Part shown: piece after piece, positions 1 to 12,182 of the stretch
Position numbering within the stretch: the first letter of the stretch is position 1
How the letters are laid out: each line of letters begins with the position of its first letter
NCBI RefSeq assembly: GCF_963169125.1
Contig: NC_084793.1
Span: 217,336,652-217,400,651 of the forward strand
Reading direction: 5' to 3'
DNA: 64,000 bases
Source of the DNA: Humulus lupulus
Taxonomy: Eukaryota; Streptophyta; Magnoliopsida; Rosales; Cannabaceae
The notes under the pieces: model-generated
Told to the model about the DNA's origin: nothing
What the model saw: the letters and a program-made list of their open reading frames with translations, nothing else
The model's database searches: none
Position numbers and translations under genes: made by a program

Positions 1-763
1 CTTTCTCCTTTGTAATACATCTGAGGAGTGGCAGTGAGTATCCCCTTCGGTACAGGATTCCATCGACCAGGATATACCTAGCAGCTTGTCGCTGAAGGGT
101 CCTGGCTTTGTTTCTGTCCACTGGTAGCACGCCACTTGACAGATACTCTACATACGGTGCCAGCCATGTATCTGCCATCTGGATTACCAGAGTGGTTTCT
201 GCCACTTGGATGCTTGGTACTGATAGTCGTTCGACTGGCATTATGTACAGAGTATCAGCATCCTTTGCACTTGCTAATTTTGCCAAAGCGTCCGCGTTGG
301 AATTCTGATGGCGAGGTACCTGCTGGAGACTGTATCTGTCGAACTGGGCTAACAGATCCTTCGTTTTGTTCAAGTAGGCAACCATCTTCAAACCTCACGC
401 CTGGTACTCTCCCAGGACCTAATTCACCACCAGCTGAGAATCATTATAGATGTCAAGCACTTTTATGTTCATATCCTTGGCTAACCGCAATCTAGCGAGT
501 AGTGCTTCATATTCGGCCTCATTGTTAGAAGCAGTGAAGTCAAATCTGATTGCACAGTGAAATCAATGCCCTTCCGGCGTTATCAATATCACTCCTGCTC
601 CCGCGTGGGATTCGTTGGATGAACCGTCTGTGAACAATTTCCACGTGGGAGCTCGGATTTGACATTCAGGCTCGCTGGGCTCTTCGGTCTGCTTGCCACT
701 CGTGAGCTCAGTGAACTCCGCGATGAAGTCGGCCAAGGCTTGTCCTTTAATCGTTGTTCGCAA
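1..763 (-). pseudogene. Element A second RNase H domain and N-terminus of integrase
   Basis: Reading leftward from 763: the tether IKGQALADFIAEFTE, then an RNase H domain with FTDGSSNES (first catalytic Asp), ASNNEAEYEALLA (catalytic Glu, near 520) and a degenerate NDSQLVVN (usually SDSQLVVNQ). The linker SNADALAKLAS follows near 290, then the integrase N-terminal segment ILYRRGYSLPLLRCIT (about 60-10). The zinc-binding and DDE parts of integrase are outside the window. At least three in-frame stops are visible, for example after ITPEGH at 563. The doubled RNase H is known from Tat elements. Confidence 0.85.
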
Positions 764-844
764 TAAGTAAGATATGTTGAACTGCCCGAGTTTGACTGCC
801 CACTTTAGGAATCTACCCGCAACCTCTGGCTTTTGCAGGACTTG

Positions 845-1870
845 TCAAAGAGGCTGGTCGATCAATACCGTAATTGGATGAGCTTGGAAGTAAGGCCACA
901 GCTTCCTCGAGGCCAAAACTAGGCAATAGGCTAGTTTCTCGATGGGTGGGTACCGCTGTTCTGCTCCGATCAGCCTTTTGCTCACGCAGTAGACAACCTT
1001 CTGCATGCCTTCTTCTTCTCTTACTAGAACATCACTAGCAGCGTATTCCATGATTGCCAGGTAGATGAACAGAGTTTCTTTATCGACCGACTTTGACAGG
1101 ATGGGTGGTTGCGCCATATGTGCTTTTAGTGCTTGAAAGGCCTGTTCGTACTCATCTGTCCATTCAAATTTCATTTTGCCTCTTAGTAGATTGAAAAACA
1201 GAACACACTTGTCTGTCGATTTCGAAATGAATCTACTAAGAGCAGCAATCCTCCTGGTCAGGCTTTGGACATCTTTTATCTTTACTGGCGATTTCATCTC
1301 GATCAGGGCTTTTATTTTCTCGGGATTGGCTTCAATTCCTCTTGAGTTAACTATAAATCCCAAGAAATTCCCTGATCCAACTCCGAAGGAGCATTTAAGG
1401 GGATTTAAGTTCATCCGATATTTATTCAGGACGTTGAAGCATTCCTACAAATCCATTATATGTCCTTCTGCTTTCTTCGACTTGACCAACATGTCATCGA
1501 CATAGACCTCCATGTTCGTGCCGATCAACTCCTTGAACATGTGGTTGACGAGTCTCTAGTAAGTCGCAGCAGCATTTTTCAAACCGAAGGGCATCACCTT
1601 GTACCAGTAGAGCCTTGTATCAGTCCAAAAGCTAGCGTAATCCTCATCAGGGGGATGCATACTAATTTTATTATACCCAGAGTATGCATCCATGAATGAG
1701 AGGATCTCATGCCCTACAGTGGCATCGACCAGCTCGTCGATCCTCGTGAGTGGGAAACAGTCTTTGGGGTAGGATTTATTTAGGTCTGTAAAATCCACAC
1801 ACGTACGCCACTTACCATTCGGCTTGGGGACAAGTACGGGATTAGAGACCCATGATGGATAAAATGCCAC
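845..1870 (-). pseudogene. Element A reverse transcriptase and first RNase H
   Basis: RT begins with SNPVLVPKPNGKWRTCVDF near 1840, continues through SFMDAYSGYNKI and MPFGLKNA (about 1590), and contains the catalytic motif EVYVDDM at about 1495-1513. The thumb/connection and first RNase H follow: NPLKCSFGVGSGNFLGF, SLTRRIAALSRFISKSTDKC, then RLIGAEQRYPPIEKLAYCLV and PYFQAHPITVLIDQPL. A stop lies between 1415 and 1556 (after HIMDL) and another follows the last motif at 845. The upstream linker at 1871-2239 still reads QEVFAWSHKDMVGIDP, the usual lead-in to Tat RT. Confidence 0.92.
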
Positions 1871-2239
1871 CCTAATGAACCCATTCTCCTTCAGTTTCTC
1901 AACTTCCTATTTCAAGGCCTTTGATCTATCTTTGTCGAGCAGTCTTCTTTTTTGTTACACTGGTGGAAAGCTTTTGTTGATGTTTAGGACATGGCTGATG
2001 ACTGCAGGATCTATCCCGACCATGTCTTTATGCGACCAGGCGAAGACCTCCTGGTTCCTCCTTAAGAACTCCATTAGTGCTTGTTTTGTTGTTGTCTCTA
2101 AGTTTTTACCGACTTTCAAAACTTTGGTCAGATTTTCCTCATCGAGTTAAACCTCTTCAAGGTCCTCGATGGGTCCCACTTCTTCTTCAAAATCCCCAAA
2201 GCGAGGATCTAAGGCCCTATCCTGACTTTGGGCAATGCC

Positions 2240-2863
2240 CTATTTGGTGAGATTATCACCCGAGCGGGTCTTAACATCAATTGCCATTTGCAACTCCTTT
2301 CCGGTGGCATCTCTCGATACACCCTTCTCTGCCTTGGTGATCGAGGCATTGTAGCACTCCCTCGCTTCCCTCTGGTGTCCCAACACGCATCCTACCCCTG
2401 CGTCCGTTGGAAATTTCATAGTGAGGTGCCATATAGAGGTAACAGCTCGTAGGTCGGCCAAGATTGGTCTCCCTATCACAGTGTTGTACGCCGAAGGACA
2501 ATCAACTACTATAAAAGTAGTGAGTAATGTCCTATTAGCAGGTGCAGTGCCTGCTGTGACTGGGAGTCTAATCGACCCTGACGAGGTGAGTCCTTCTCCG
2601 GAAAAACCATAAATGGTTTGGTTGCATGGCTCTAAGTATTTCACGGAAAACTTCATCCTTTCGAGTGAAGACCTGTATAGGATTTTGATCAAACTTCCTG
2701 TATCGACCAACACCCTTTTCACCATCATGTTTGCAATCTGTACATCCACGACCAGCGGATCGGAGTGTGGGAATCGTACGTGTTGGGCGTCGTCGTCAGA
2801 GAAGGTGATCAGTTCCTCCTCTGTTCGATCCTTTTTTGGTGCATGATCCTCAACACTCATCAT
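2240..2863 (-). pseudogene. Element A aspartic protease region
   Basis: A 207-codon open stretch with the retropepsin signature VLVDTGSLIKILY around residues 52-64 and the flap/C-terminal motif TVIGRPILADLRAV around residues 133-146. The catalytic DTG is present; Tat proteases usually read DTGSSADIL, so the flanking residues have drifted. It normally cleaves the Gag-Pol polyprotein. It continues in the same direction as gag upstream and RT downstream. No ribosome-binding or start signal is expected because it is part of a polyprotein; the ATG at 2863 is only the first Met of the open stretch. Confidence 0.85.
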
Positions 2864-3009
2864 CTCGATGTCCTGGTCGTGGCGCAGGGTCCGAGCATAT
2901 CGTTCCCTCGCTTTCCCACTATCTCCTGCAAGATGTGGGCCTCCGCAGATGGTGAGTAGGGTACCTGCTACAGGAGCTGGCTGTAAAGGTGGCGAGCGTT
3001 GGCGTGCAG

Positions 3010-5165
3010 GCGCCCACTCGTTGCCACCTTGAGCTTCTCACTGAGAATCTCTCGCGGCTCGTACATATCTTCTTGAATGTCCCTGCCTTATCAGGAACTC
3101 AATTTCATCCTTCAGCTGGTTGCATTCATTAGTGTTGTGCCCGTAGTCGTTGTGAAAACGACAGAACTTTGTTGCATCCCTCTTGGAGATATCCGTCCTT
3201 ATAGGTGCGGGTCGTTTGTAGGGCACGCTTGAGCTGGTCGCCTGGTAGACCTCGGCTTGGCTTTCAACAAGGGCAGTGTAGTTGGTAAATCTCGGTTCAT
3301 ACCGATTACCTTTGGGGCGCTTACTCTCGGAGGCTGAGGGTTCATTTCTCGCCCGCTTTCCACCATTCTTACCATTGCCATTCCTGTTGCCTTTGCCGTT
3401 GCAATTGGGCTTCGACCCGTTGGTGACTTTGGCGGGTTCTTCCTTGGGCCCCTTGTCTTTTGCTGGCGATTTCCCTTCGTTGGCAATCGCGTCCTCGAGC
3501 TTGATGTGCTGATTAGCTCAATCTAAGAACTCCTAGGGACTTTTAACCCCATGATTTCTGAGGTTGCTCTAGAGGGGTGAATGGTGCCTAACCCCAGTAG
3601 TTAGGGCCATCATCTTACCTTCATCACCCATAGTCTTGGCTCCAGCTGTAGCTCGCATGAAGCATTGAACGTATTCCTTCAAGGGCTCCCCCTCTTTCTG
3701 GCGTATCTCGACTAGTTGGTTCACCTCAGTGGAGTGCACAAGACCCGCATAGAACTGTCCATAAAACTCCTTCACGAACATTTCCCAAGATACTACACTC
3801 GCAGGAGGGAACTTAAAGAACCACTCCTGGGCAGCATCAGAAAGTGTTGTTGGGAAGATTCTGCAATGAGCGTCTTCAGAGACTTTATGAATATCCATTT
3901 ATATCTCAAACTTGTTGACATGAGATGCTGGGTCTCCATACCCGTCGAAATTTGGCAGTGTTGGCATCTTGAACTTACTGGGGGTTTCTGCCACATCAAT
4001 CCTCTGTACGAAAGGGGTGTCGCTCCTCCGATTGTACTCAATGTGGGATGTTCGCCCCCCGACCAGCTGCTGCACAACCTGGTTCAGGGCATCGATTTGA
4101 GCCTGAACAGTTTCTGGGATTGCTGGGGCCTCTGGTGCTGGGGGAATGTACTCATCGTGCCTTTCTTAGTGGTCATTAAGTACATCCCTCAAATCATCGT
4201 CTCTTCGCCGCTGCTCGCTGGCTCCGAGTTGACTAAAGAGGTTGTTCTGCCTGGGCTGCCCCCCAGCGTTATGACCTCCAAGTCGGTCTTCTCTAGGTGG
4301 GGGGCTTCTGCCTCCACCTCTCTCTTCGTTCCTCCGACCAGCATTTCCTCTGCTAGAGTCGGCTTCATTGTAGCCGTGGACATCTCTGATCACGGCTGGC
4401 TATGGTGCGACCGACTATTTCCTCTGTCGCCTCCTTGGGCTGGCATTTCCCGAGCATTAGGGGGAGGCCTGCGCTGGTCGTTGGGTCCTCGTGCATTGTT
4501 ATGCCGTGGGGGGGCCCTGACCGCAGAGATTGTCTCTGAGTTCCTCCTGTTGGAAGAAGGACGCTGCCCCCTGCTCGGTGGAAGCGACTCTTCATCCCCT
4601 GGGCATCTAGGGTTGTGGGGTGGTTGCCCGGCCCTATTCTGCCTCGGGTGTGGGGGATTTCCTCGACCAGCCTGAGACGGAGCTGCTAGTTAGGATCCCT
4701 AGGTGGGACATCATCCTTAGGCATAGGTGGCTACTCCGACCTCTGAGGGCTTACTGGCTGGAGCGGAGGACTAGGACTGGGACTTTTTTGAGGTGGCCCA
4801 TTTGGTGTCTGATCTGGCTAGGAGGCTGGCACAGCCTGATTCTGAGCCAGCTGGATGGCTGCTTCAAGGGCGACCATGGCATCCCTCTGCCGACGGTCCA
4901 TCTCAGCCTGCCGCTCGCTCAGTTCCTAACGTTGGCACTCTATCTCTCTTTGATGCGACACCATTACCTCGGCAACATTCTCTTGATTAGCCCTCAGATT
5001 GGCCAACTCATCCTGCGACACCCCTAGTGTTGCTTTCAAGGTTTCAGAATCTAACTCCTCCTCATCAAACTCCAAATGTGATCCGTCTTCAACAACATTT
5101 AGGGGAGGAGGCTAGGATGATGCGGCGGCAGCAGCCTGTCCGGTCTTCTTGGAAGTTTTTGCCAT
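3010..5165 (-). pseudogene. Element A gag polyprotein
   Basis: The first Met (ATG complementary to 5163-5165) opens MAKTSKKTGQAAAAAS, soon followed by a stop. A charged, coiled-coil-like N-terminal region (DELANLRANQENVAEVMVSH) follows. The capsid-like Retrotrans_gag domain is at 3898-3569, with LSDAAQEWFFKFPPASVVSW and FMRATAGAKTM. A Tat-type zinc knuckle CRFHNDYGHNTNEC lies near 3155. At least two frameshifts and several stops break it. The long plus-strand open frame over 3716-4675 is only its antisense shadow. Gag packages the RNA into virus-like particles in the cytoplasm. Confidence 0.88.
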
Positions 5166-5208
5166 CAGATTCTTTCACAAGCTCTCAATGAAAGCACCAG
5201 AATATACT

Positions 5209-5490
5209 TGACTCCGTGTCGTTGGCCAAAACAAGGGTCAACACAAGGATTGGGCCAGGGGCCTATAGATTAATCTCACCCTAGTAAGGGTGATGACTCA
5301 TAGGAATTTCTGGTATCGGGAATAAGACAATGAGGTGATCGTTGTGAACAAAGCAGACCCTAAAGCGTCAGCAGGATCATGATGCAAGCGACGATTAACG
5401 AAAGTATGGCTATTAGACAAGATCTATAAAAAAACAAGATTGTTACTCTCGTAAGAGTGTTGTCAAGGAGTAAAGTAAAAGTGTTGGACC
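5209..5490 (-). repeat. Putative fragment of element A 5' LTR and leader
   Basis: On the plus strand TGACTCCGTGTCGTTGGCC at 5209 resembles the edge of element B's LTR (TGACGTTGTTTTTTGTCAAC at 20270), and it sits 43 bp upstream of the gag start, where the LTR/primer-site junction belongs. The leader between (5166-5208) contains TGGTGCTTTCATTGAGAGC on the minus strand. I cannot assign a primer tRNA or find the outer LTR end; the right limit is a guess. Confidence 0.4.
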
Positions 5491-5563
5491 TTGGGAATTA
5501 CGGTCAGAGGTACGAGGTTTACTATCTGATGTGTTTGAGTAAATTTCGAGGATGAAATTCTCA

Positions 5564-5578
5564 TTAGGAGGGGATAGT
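5564..5578 (+). other. Polypurine tract of element E
   Basis: The purine-rich run AGGAGGGGATAGT directly precedes the LTR start TGTAACGACCC. This is the plus-strand DNA primer of reverse transcription. The mirror arrangement is present for element D at 8281-8297. Confidence 0.75.
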
Positions 5579-7975
5579 TGTAACGACCCAATATTACTAA
5601 TAAGGCTTAAGGGCCTTGATTAGTGTGCTAGGAGGGCACAATTGGAAGTTATGTGAATTAATGTTGAAAATGCATGATAATGGTGCAAATGCATGCTTAT
5701 ATGATTATTTGGATTAATGTGACACATGACTATGTGTATTAGTAAGCATGTAGGCCTTGATTAGGTTATAAGGGCATATTTGTAATTTTGGCCCGTTGAG
5801 GGCATAAATGTAAATATTTTTAATAAATTGTTGAGACAACATTATTATGTGGATATATTTGTAGCTTGTGACTCGAGGCGATCCTAACAAGCGGTTTAGC
5901 GAGAAAGTCACAGCAGGAATTTATACCCGGCTCGAGGTAAGTCTGGGGGTTTATCTAGGGATCTAGAGAATATATTGGAGACTATTTGTCATTGAGGAAA
6001 ATATTTGGTGGTTAGTTAAGTGTTGGGATGTAAGTGGAAATTACTAGGGACACTCGAGGAATTAGCGGGAATTGGGAGTAAGTGACTAAAATACCCTTGA
6101 TGTGTTTTAAGACTTAGGAATTAATGGGAGGGCAAAAGGGTCATTTGATTGGAAATAGATAAGTGTTATTTTGTCTTTAGTTTTAGTGGAGGCTGTAGAA
6201 AGTTTCAGAAGTTAAAAGAAAGAGAAGAGAAGGAAAGAAAGAAGGAAAAACAGGGGACTCTCTCTCTCTCTCTTTGTCGGTTTGGCCATATCTCACCATT
6301 CTTTGTGAGTTTTGGAGCTGGAATCCCAGAGTAGGCTCAGGTTGGAGCTTAGGGCTAAATACCTTGGTGAAGCTAAATGAGTTAGCAGGGAATAGCCACT
6401 GAAATTGAGGAAAGTTTCAAGATTTCCTGATGTGTTTTCTAAGTTTTATTGCGATGGTTTCTAAGCTTGAGTTTTGGATGGAATAAAGGGAAATAAGCTT
6501 GAGGAGTTGAAGGGCATGAGGCTGGTTGGATGCTAGAGATAACTTAAGGTCAAAATTCTCCATAGAAGGTAACAAATTCTGGCTTTGAAGTTCTAAGTTT
6601 CTGAGTTTCTGGTTGAATTCCTGAGTTCTTGGGTTCAATGTTTGTTTTCTTGGTTTGATGATGCATGTGGTTAAGTCTTGTGCTATTGAGTTGTGTGGGG
6701 TGAGATATAGGTGGTGGTAGACTCAATTTGGTGTGTAGTTGAGGTTTGGAAGGGTTCCAAGAGGTTTTGGTTCGAGGAAAATCGAAGGAAGAAAAACAGG
6801 GTGTTGCTGATCTGTGACTAGCGCTGTAGCGCTAGCCTTTGGGCGCTACAGCACTATGCTTGGGTTTCCTGGCGCCTCTGGCTCTGCTTGTAGCGCTACC
6901 CTGTTTCCAGAAAGGGGTTTTTGGGATATTTTCAAGGGTTTTTTCCCGGGGGTTCGGGGTTCAATTCCACCACCCCGTTTGGTGGAATTAGGGCTTCCCG
7001 GGGGCTCAGGATTGGTCCTGGGGCTAAGTTTTTGACTTGAGGTTTGGTGATGATTTTGATCTATGGATGTGACTAGGTGTACGCTAAGGCTAGGATGGGA
7101 TCGTGCTTGAGGATCAAATTGAACAAAGCTAGCGAATCTAAATGTAAGAAAACTGCACCCGGTTATGTGATTGTGATGGGACTAAGTGCTCCCTATATCT
7201 GTATAATGTCATAGATGGTAGTACACCATGGGACATGTGATAAACGGCCTAAGGGTGCCATAATCAATATTTTCCCACAGGGCGCGACTCAACCACTAGT
7301 AGATGAGGACAACTTAACATTCACTAAGCTCGGTTTAAGCGGGCCGGAGTCAGTGGGATAAACAGAGGGTGCGTCCTAAGGGCGTTAACCTTGGCTATCA
7401 TATGTTATTTGATTATTGATATGAAATGATGTACATAGGATGTTGAATACTTGATTAATGTGAATATCTAGAATGTTGGGTATATGAGTATACTGTATGA
7501 GTTATCTGGTTGTTTATTTGATGATTATGCTATGTTATTGTGTTTTCTTGCTGGGCCTTGGCTCACGGGTGCTACGTGGTGCAGGTAAAGGCAAGAGCAA
7601 AGTGGACCAGTCCTAAGTTGGAGAGCTTTGGGGATGAATGTACATAGTCAGCTGATCGGCCACCACGGCCGAGGAGTGATACAGGACGGGGAGAACCTAA
7701 ATGTCTATTTTGCCCTTAGAGTGGCTAGTAGCAGTACATTTGTTCTGAATTTTGTAAACTGTCTTTTATCTTTACTACTATTGGGATCCCTTAGAATGGC
7801 TAGTAGCAGTACATTTGTTCTGAATTATAAGAAATAAAACTTTTGAGACCGAAATCTTTTAACCCTAGTACAAATTTAGTTATTGTAACACGTTTCTAAC
7901 CAAATGACTTGATTAGCAAGTCTCGCACATTTGTAAACACACAGTGTAACGGTCTTGGCTATCCATGGCGTTACA
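5579..7975 (+). repeat. 3' LTR of element E (2397 bp)
   Basis: Begins TGTAACGACCC and ends GGCGTTACA, giving the TG...CA borders. The first 300 bp are related to the LTRs of elements D and F (CTAATAAGGCTTAAGGGCC and so on). The interior has a CT-rich run at 6258-6273, a GC-rich hairpin-like block at 6818-6905 with repeated GCGCTA motifs, and a 30-bp segment (GGCTAGTAGCAGTACATTTG) duplicated at about 7718 and 7797. Open frames inside it are not coding. Confidence 0.82.
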
Positions 7976-8280
7976 AAACCGTCAACTTGCATTCAAAGAT
8001 CATCTCATGCCAAATAGCTTGAACAAATCCACATTATAATGTGGCCTCATTCATAATTTACCCAACATGCATGAAAATATACAAATATGCCCTCAACGGG
8101 CCAAATTACCAATTGCCCTTATAATGAAAAGTGGACCGATATGCATGCATTTATCATCATATAATAATATAACTCACATAATCATGCATATAATCATTTA
8201 ATGGCATAATAAATCAATTATGGCCCTCCCGGCCTCCTAATCAAGGTCCTAAGCCTTATTAGGAAATTTGGGTCATTACA
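7976..8280 (-). repeat. Partial 3' LTR of element D and adjacent polypurine tract
   Basis: Minus-strand start TGTAATGACCC at 8280, preceded by the polypurine tract AAGGAGGGGATAGT (complement of 8281-8294) and the AATTTCAAGGACGAAATTTC tail motif (8302-8321). It matches the outer 300 bp of the LTR at 13880-14184 closely, then stops at AAACC where E begins. Confidence 0.83.
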
Positions 8281-8689
8281 ACTATCCCCTCCTTACAGAA
8301 ATTTCGTCCTTGAAATTTATTTGAACCGCCCAGAATATAAATTCCGGATATCTGATTCCAGTTCCTAGGTCGCTCCCTCGACCTCACTGTTTCTGTATCA
8401 TACCTTAACTAAAGGTATAACATTACTTCTCAGAACCTTAATCTTTCTATTAAAATCTGAATTGGCTATTCATCATAGGATAACTTAGCCTAAGTCTCTA
8501 GATTCTCATAACTCAACAAACAAGTCTCATCTAACACATGTTTCCTCAACATGAAAATACAAAATACACTGTATACTGCTGACAGTGCCAAAGATAAGGA
8601 TAATCCAAAGGCAAACTGACCGGTTCTACCCACGATTCAAATGATCTTACTAATCTAGGGCTCAACTTTCCCTTATCTTTTCACCCATT

Positions 8690-10560
8690 TCCATGGTGAT
8701 ACTTTAAGGAAGATACAGTCCTCCACTTGGAACTCAATGTTCCTACATCTCAAATCAACATAACTTTTCCATTTACTCTGAGAAGTGAGCATCTAAGCTT
8801 TAACCCTTTTTTAATATCCTCAATGATCCTCTGAACTACCTCAGGATCCAGATATAACATCTCACCCATCTCATAAGATGCCCTTCCAATAACTGGATAA
8901 CTCTCTCTGATTTACCATCAATGTGAGGACAATAAACTATATTAAATTCCAATTGTATACCCATCGCCTTATGCAACCTTTCCCAAAAATTGGAAGTAAT
9001 AATAGAGTCTTCATCTGATAAGATAGACCTCGAATTCTATGAAGGCGTACTACCTTTCTCACACAAAGATATGAATATTGATCAACTGTGTTACTTGTCC
9101 TTGCTGATACAAAGCGAGCTGACTTAAATACTGGTCCATAATGACCCAAAGCAAATCACGCTGGCCCACTATCCTAGGCAGCCCCACCACGAAACCCATT
9201 GCAATGTCCTTTCACTATGGAATACACAAAGGCTGTAATGGCCCTACTGATTCCTAATACTCTGTCCTGACCTGCTAATAGGTTAAGAACTTTGTCATGT
9301 ATTCCATTATGTCCATCTCCATCCCAAGCCACAACTATAAAGCTTTCATATCCTAATACATCTTTCATGATGCCTAGATAAAGAGAATAAGAAAGTAGTA
9401 TGAGATTCATCCAAAGTCTCCCATTTAATCTCAGTGTCCATCAGATCCCAAGTTCAATCCCCTTTTACCACAATAAACTCATACCTGACACTGCATAGTC
9501 CTTAGCTAATCCAACTATGACTTTCCCCTCAATTCTCCCATCTGTGATTCACTTAACTGTTTTCCTTTAATCCTTTCTACAAGAGTAACTCAAACCTAAT
9601 GTTGGCCACCTGGCCCACCAATAACTCTACTCTAGTTCTGGTCATATCCTTCAAATAACATGATGCATAGGTAGTCACCTTTTCCTATCATTGAGTTGTC
9701 ATAACAACCTACAACTGGTTCTGATCTCTAAGAAGGCTCAGAACTCTTCCACAAAGTACATGTAATATCCTGCCCGTCCAAGGAAACTCCTGCCCTCTAA
9801 GGCGTTTCTTGACCTTGGCAATTCTCCAGCCGAGAATATACCACAATACCATCGATCAAGACGATCAAAAATCCAATTAAGATAATTCTTGAATACTTTA
9901 TTCATCGTATTCATCAAAACAACTCAGAACACTTAATGCCCTTATCTAATATAAAAAGCTATCATTTGCATATCCTTCTTCTTGATCTTTAGCTGGTAAT
10001 AATCAGATCAAAGATCCACCTTGGAGAATACCATCTTACTCAATAACTGAGCCTTTAGTTCTTACAGCTTTGCTGAAGCCGTTCAATGCAGTGCCCTAGA
10101 CCTGATTCCATCCCTGACACAAATCCAATCACCATTTATCTCTTTGTGTAAATGTAATCCTGACAAATCCCTTGGAGACACATCCAGAAATTCATAGACT
10201 AATCTAGTCTGTCCTGATACCACTGCAACAACTTAAGTGGTATCCACCACACTAGCTAAGAGTTTTATGCATCCTCCTTCAATAGATCTCTAGCTCAAAA
10301 TACAGATGTCATAAGCATACAAAATCTATGCACAGTGCCAACTACCACCAGGGTTTCCCACTCTCAAACCCAAGAGTTACTATCCTTTCCTTGCAATCTA
10401 CCATGGCCCCACACTTGGTTCACCAATCCATATCCAGGATCATACTGAAGTCAGTCATAACCCACTTTATCAAAACAATTGATGAGTCATTTCCACCATA
10501 ATCTAACTCATCGCAACATAACTATGCAATCGGTATAACAAGTCTATTCTTCTCTAGATG
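8690..10560 (-). pseudogene. Element D pol remnants (protease tail, RT, integrase)
   Basis: Heavily shifted but recognisable in order. A protease/RT linker MILDMDWLTKCGAMVDC (one stop within) lies near 10450-10400. RT pieces KMVFSKVDL near 10050, MNTMNKVFKNYLNW near 9915 and RSFLGRAGYY near 9790 follow, with the segment after the catalytic DD deleted. Integrase core NFWERLHKAMGIQLEF then YCPHIDGKSERVIQ is at 8990-8880. The integrase C-terminal segment NIEFQVEDCIFLKVSPWK lies at 8750-8690. The order is that of a chromovirus polyprotein. It cannot be translated as it stands. Confidence 0.8.
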
Positions 10561-10599
10561 CAATAAACAAAGAACAACATGGCACCAACACTACTCAGA

Positions 10600-11713
10600 A
10601 CAATACAAAAATTAGAACTAGAAAGCTGACCTGCCACCACTGAGGAACCAACCTCAGTCTCAGTCTTCAACTCTGACTGCATTGGAATGAACACTCGAGT
10701 TGGAGTCGAGCTGTCCATCCCCTTTTGCTCATCTGTCCCTCGCCCTAGGCAATCCCTCATGAAATGCCCAACCATTCCACATAAGAAATATGCCTTTGCT
10801 CGGCATTCTCCCAGATGATGTTTCTTACACTGAGCACATTTTGGACAAGTCCTCTAGTTCTTATTATTGTTCACTCCAATAAACAGAGGTGTCACTACTT
10901 GAGTACTAAGCTCTCCAGCACCCTCCTTCTTAGTTTGATTTCATGTGCTCTAAATAGTAAGAGCCTTCCCTACCACCTGAGCATAGGTAGAGATTTCATG
11001 CACCGAGGTGACTCTGATGCCCTGAGCTACCTGGGATTCAATCCCTAGATAAACCTTTCCTTCCGTGCTACATCCGTGGGTACCATATCAAAAGAAAACT
11101 TGGTCAACCCATCAAATATGTTAACATACTCGGTTATTGTTGCATTTCACTGAACCAGGTTTAGAAACTCATTCATCTTAGCAGTCTTGCTTGCATCACA
11201 ATAATATCTTTCATTAAATAGCTGCCCAAATTCTTTCCAGTCCATCACAGTTGTATCTCATATCTGGGATACCACTTCCCACCATGTCCAAGCATCATCC
11301 AGCAATACATATGTAGCACAGATCAGCCTATCGTGACCTACAACCCCCATACTATCGAGAATTTAATTGATCATGCCTATCCATTGCTCAGCTCTGAATG
11401 GATCTTGGCCTCCCTCAAAGACTAGAGGGTAATACTCCTGGAATCTTCCACAAAGAAATTCCCACCTGTTCTCAACCTTACCCTAAGCCAAAACTGGTGC
11501 CACTCCTGACATAACAAAGGAATAGGTGTTCACTAACAGATTATGTTGTTGCTTCAAACACCTAATCTCTTCCTCTTACCTCTGCAATCTTAATTGCATA
11601 TCTGTAAACACATGCTGGAAATTCTGAGGGGTAGGTGAAGAACTCAAATCCTGGCTGTAATCCCCAGCCCCAGTATAACCACCATCAGGTCTCATTATCT
11701 GCCTTGGATACAT
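10600..11713 (-). pseudogene. Element D gag
   Basis: A probable start MYPRQIMRPDGG lies at 11713. The capsid domain includes TWWEVVSQ, WKEFGQLFNERYYCDA and FLNLVQ (about 11290-11160). Two zinc knuckles near 10860-10750 are split over two frames, ending CGMVGHFMRDCLG. After them comes the same spacer seen in the 36.5-kb gag fragments (TRVFIP then SGVAGQ-like). Several stops are present. It binds element RNA in virus-like particles in active relatives. Confidence 0.82.
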
Positions 11714-12165
11714 ACTTGTTTATTGAATCTACAGTCAATAACTTGACACATTAAACATGATGAGCATATTCAAAAGCCTTCCACACGGGAATAATCATAC
11801 CACACTACAATCACAAACCACTGCAGTGCTAAAAACATGCCCATAGCATTTGTTCATCAATTCATAACCCATGCTCTTCCAACATACATACCATGCTTTC
11901 AACTCCAGCATGCAATTATCACATTCACACATAAATATATATATATATATTCACGGAGCATGTAATCATATAATTATATTAATAGTCAAGAGCCAGGCTC
12001 TATCAGAATCTCACGCTCCGTAGTACAATATACAGGTAAAGCATTTACATTCTATTTAAGCAGTTAAGCACATAACCACATTAATAGTTACCATACCCTA
12101 AGTGAAGCTATCTTTAGTGACTAGTGTACATGCCCAGCTTGTCTTTAGGAACCCATAACCAGGGT

Positions 12166-12182
12166 TCGCTTTGATACCAAGT
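12166..12182 (-). other. Primer-binding site of element D
   Basis: On the minus strand TTGGTATCAAAGC lies just inside the 5' LTR border. It differs by one base from TGGTATCAGAGC, the initiator Met-tRNA site used by most plant LTR elements, so the 5' LTR is fixed at the right-hand side. Confidence 0.8.

Larger units (their letters stand above)
1..5490 (-). mobile_element. Tat-like Ty3/gypsy element A (partial, runs off left edge)
   Basis: Minus-strand LTR retrotransposon with domain order gag, PR, RT, RNase H, second RNase H, start of IN. The tether segment ending TTIKGQALADFIAEFTE followed by a second RNase H (WKLFTDGSSNES) is characteristic of the plant Tat group. IN and the 3' half lie beyond base 1. 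The 5' LTR should lie at higher coordinates but only a fragment from 5209 is recognisable; the right boundary near 5490 is approximate, because unrelated Tekay sequence (element E) follows. Many in-frame stops and shifts make it non-autonomous. Confidence 0.88.
5490..7975 (+). mobile_element. Tekay/Del-like Ty3/gypsy element E, 3' end only
   Basis: The last part of a plus-strand chromovirus. AAATTTCGAGGATGAAATTC at 5540-5559, followed by a polypurine tract, is the usual tail of Tekay/Del pol just before the 3' LTR. The LTR follows immediately. The rest of E lies left of the window or is replaced by element A. The five bases after E (AAACC, 7976-7980) match the uninterrupted site in element D's other LTR, so E inserted into D. 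Confidence 0.82.

Noticed and set aside
3716..4675. Longest open frame in the window (319 codons, plus strand)
   Set aside because: It lies exactly opposite the element A gag, whose domains are recognisable on the minus strand; the plus-strand protein has no known motif and odd Ser/Leu-rich composition.
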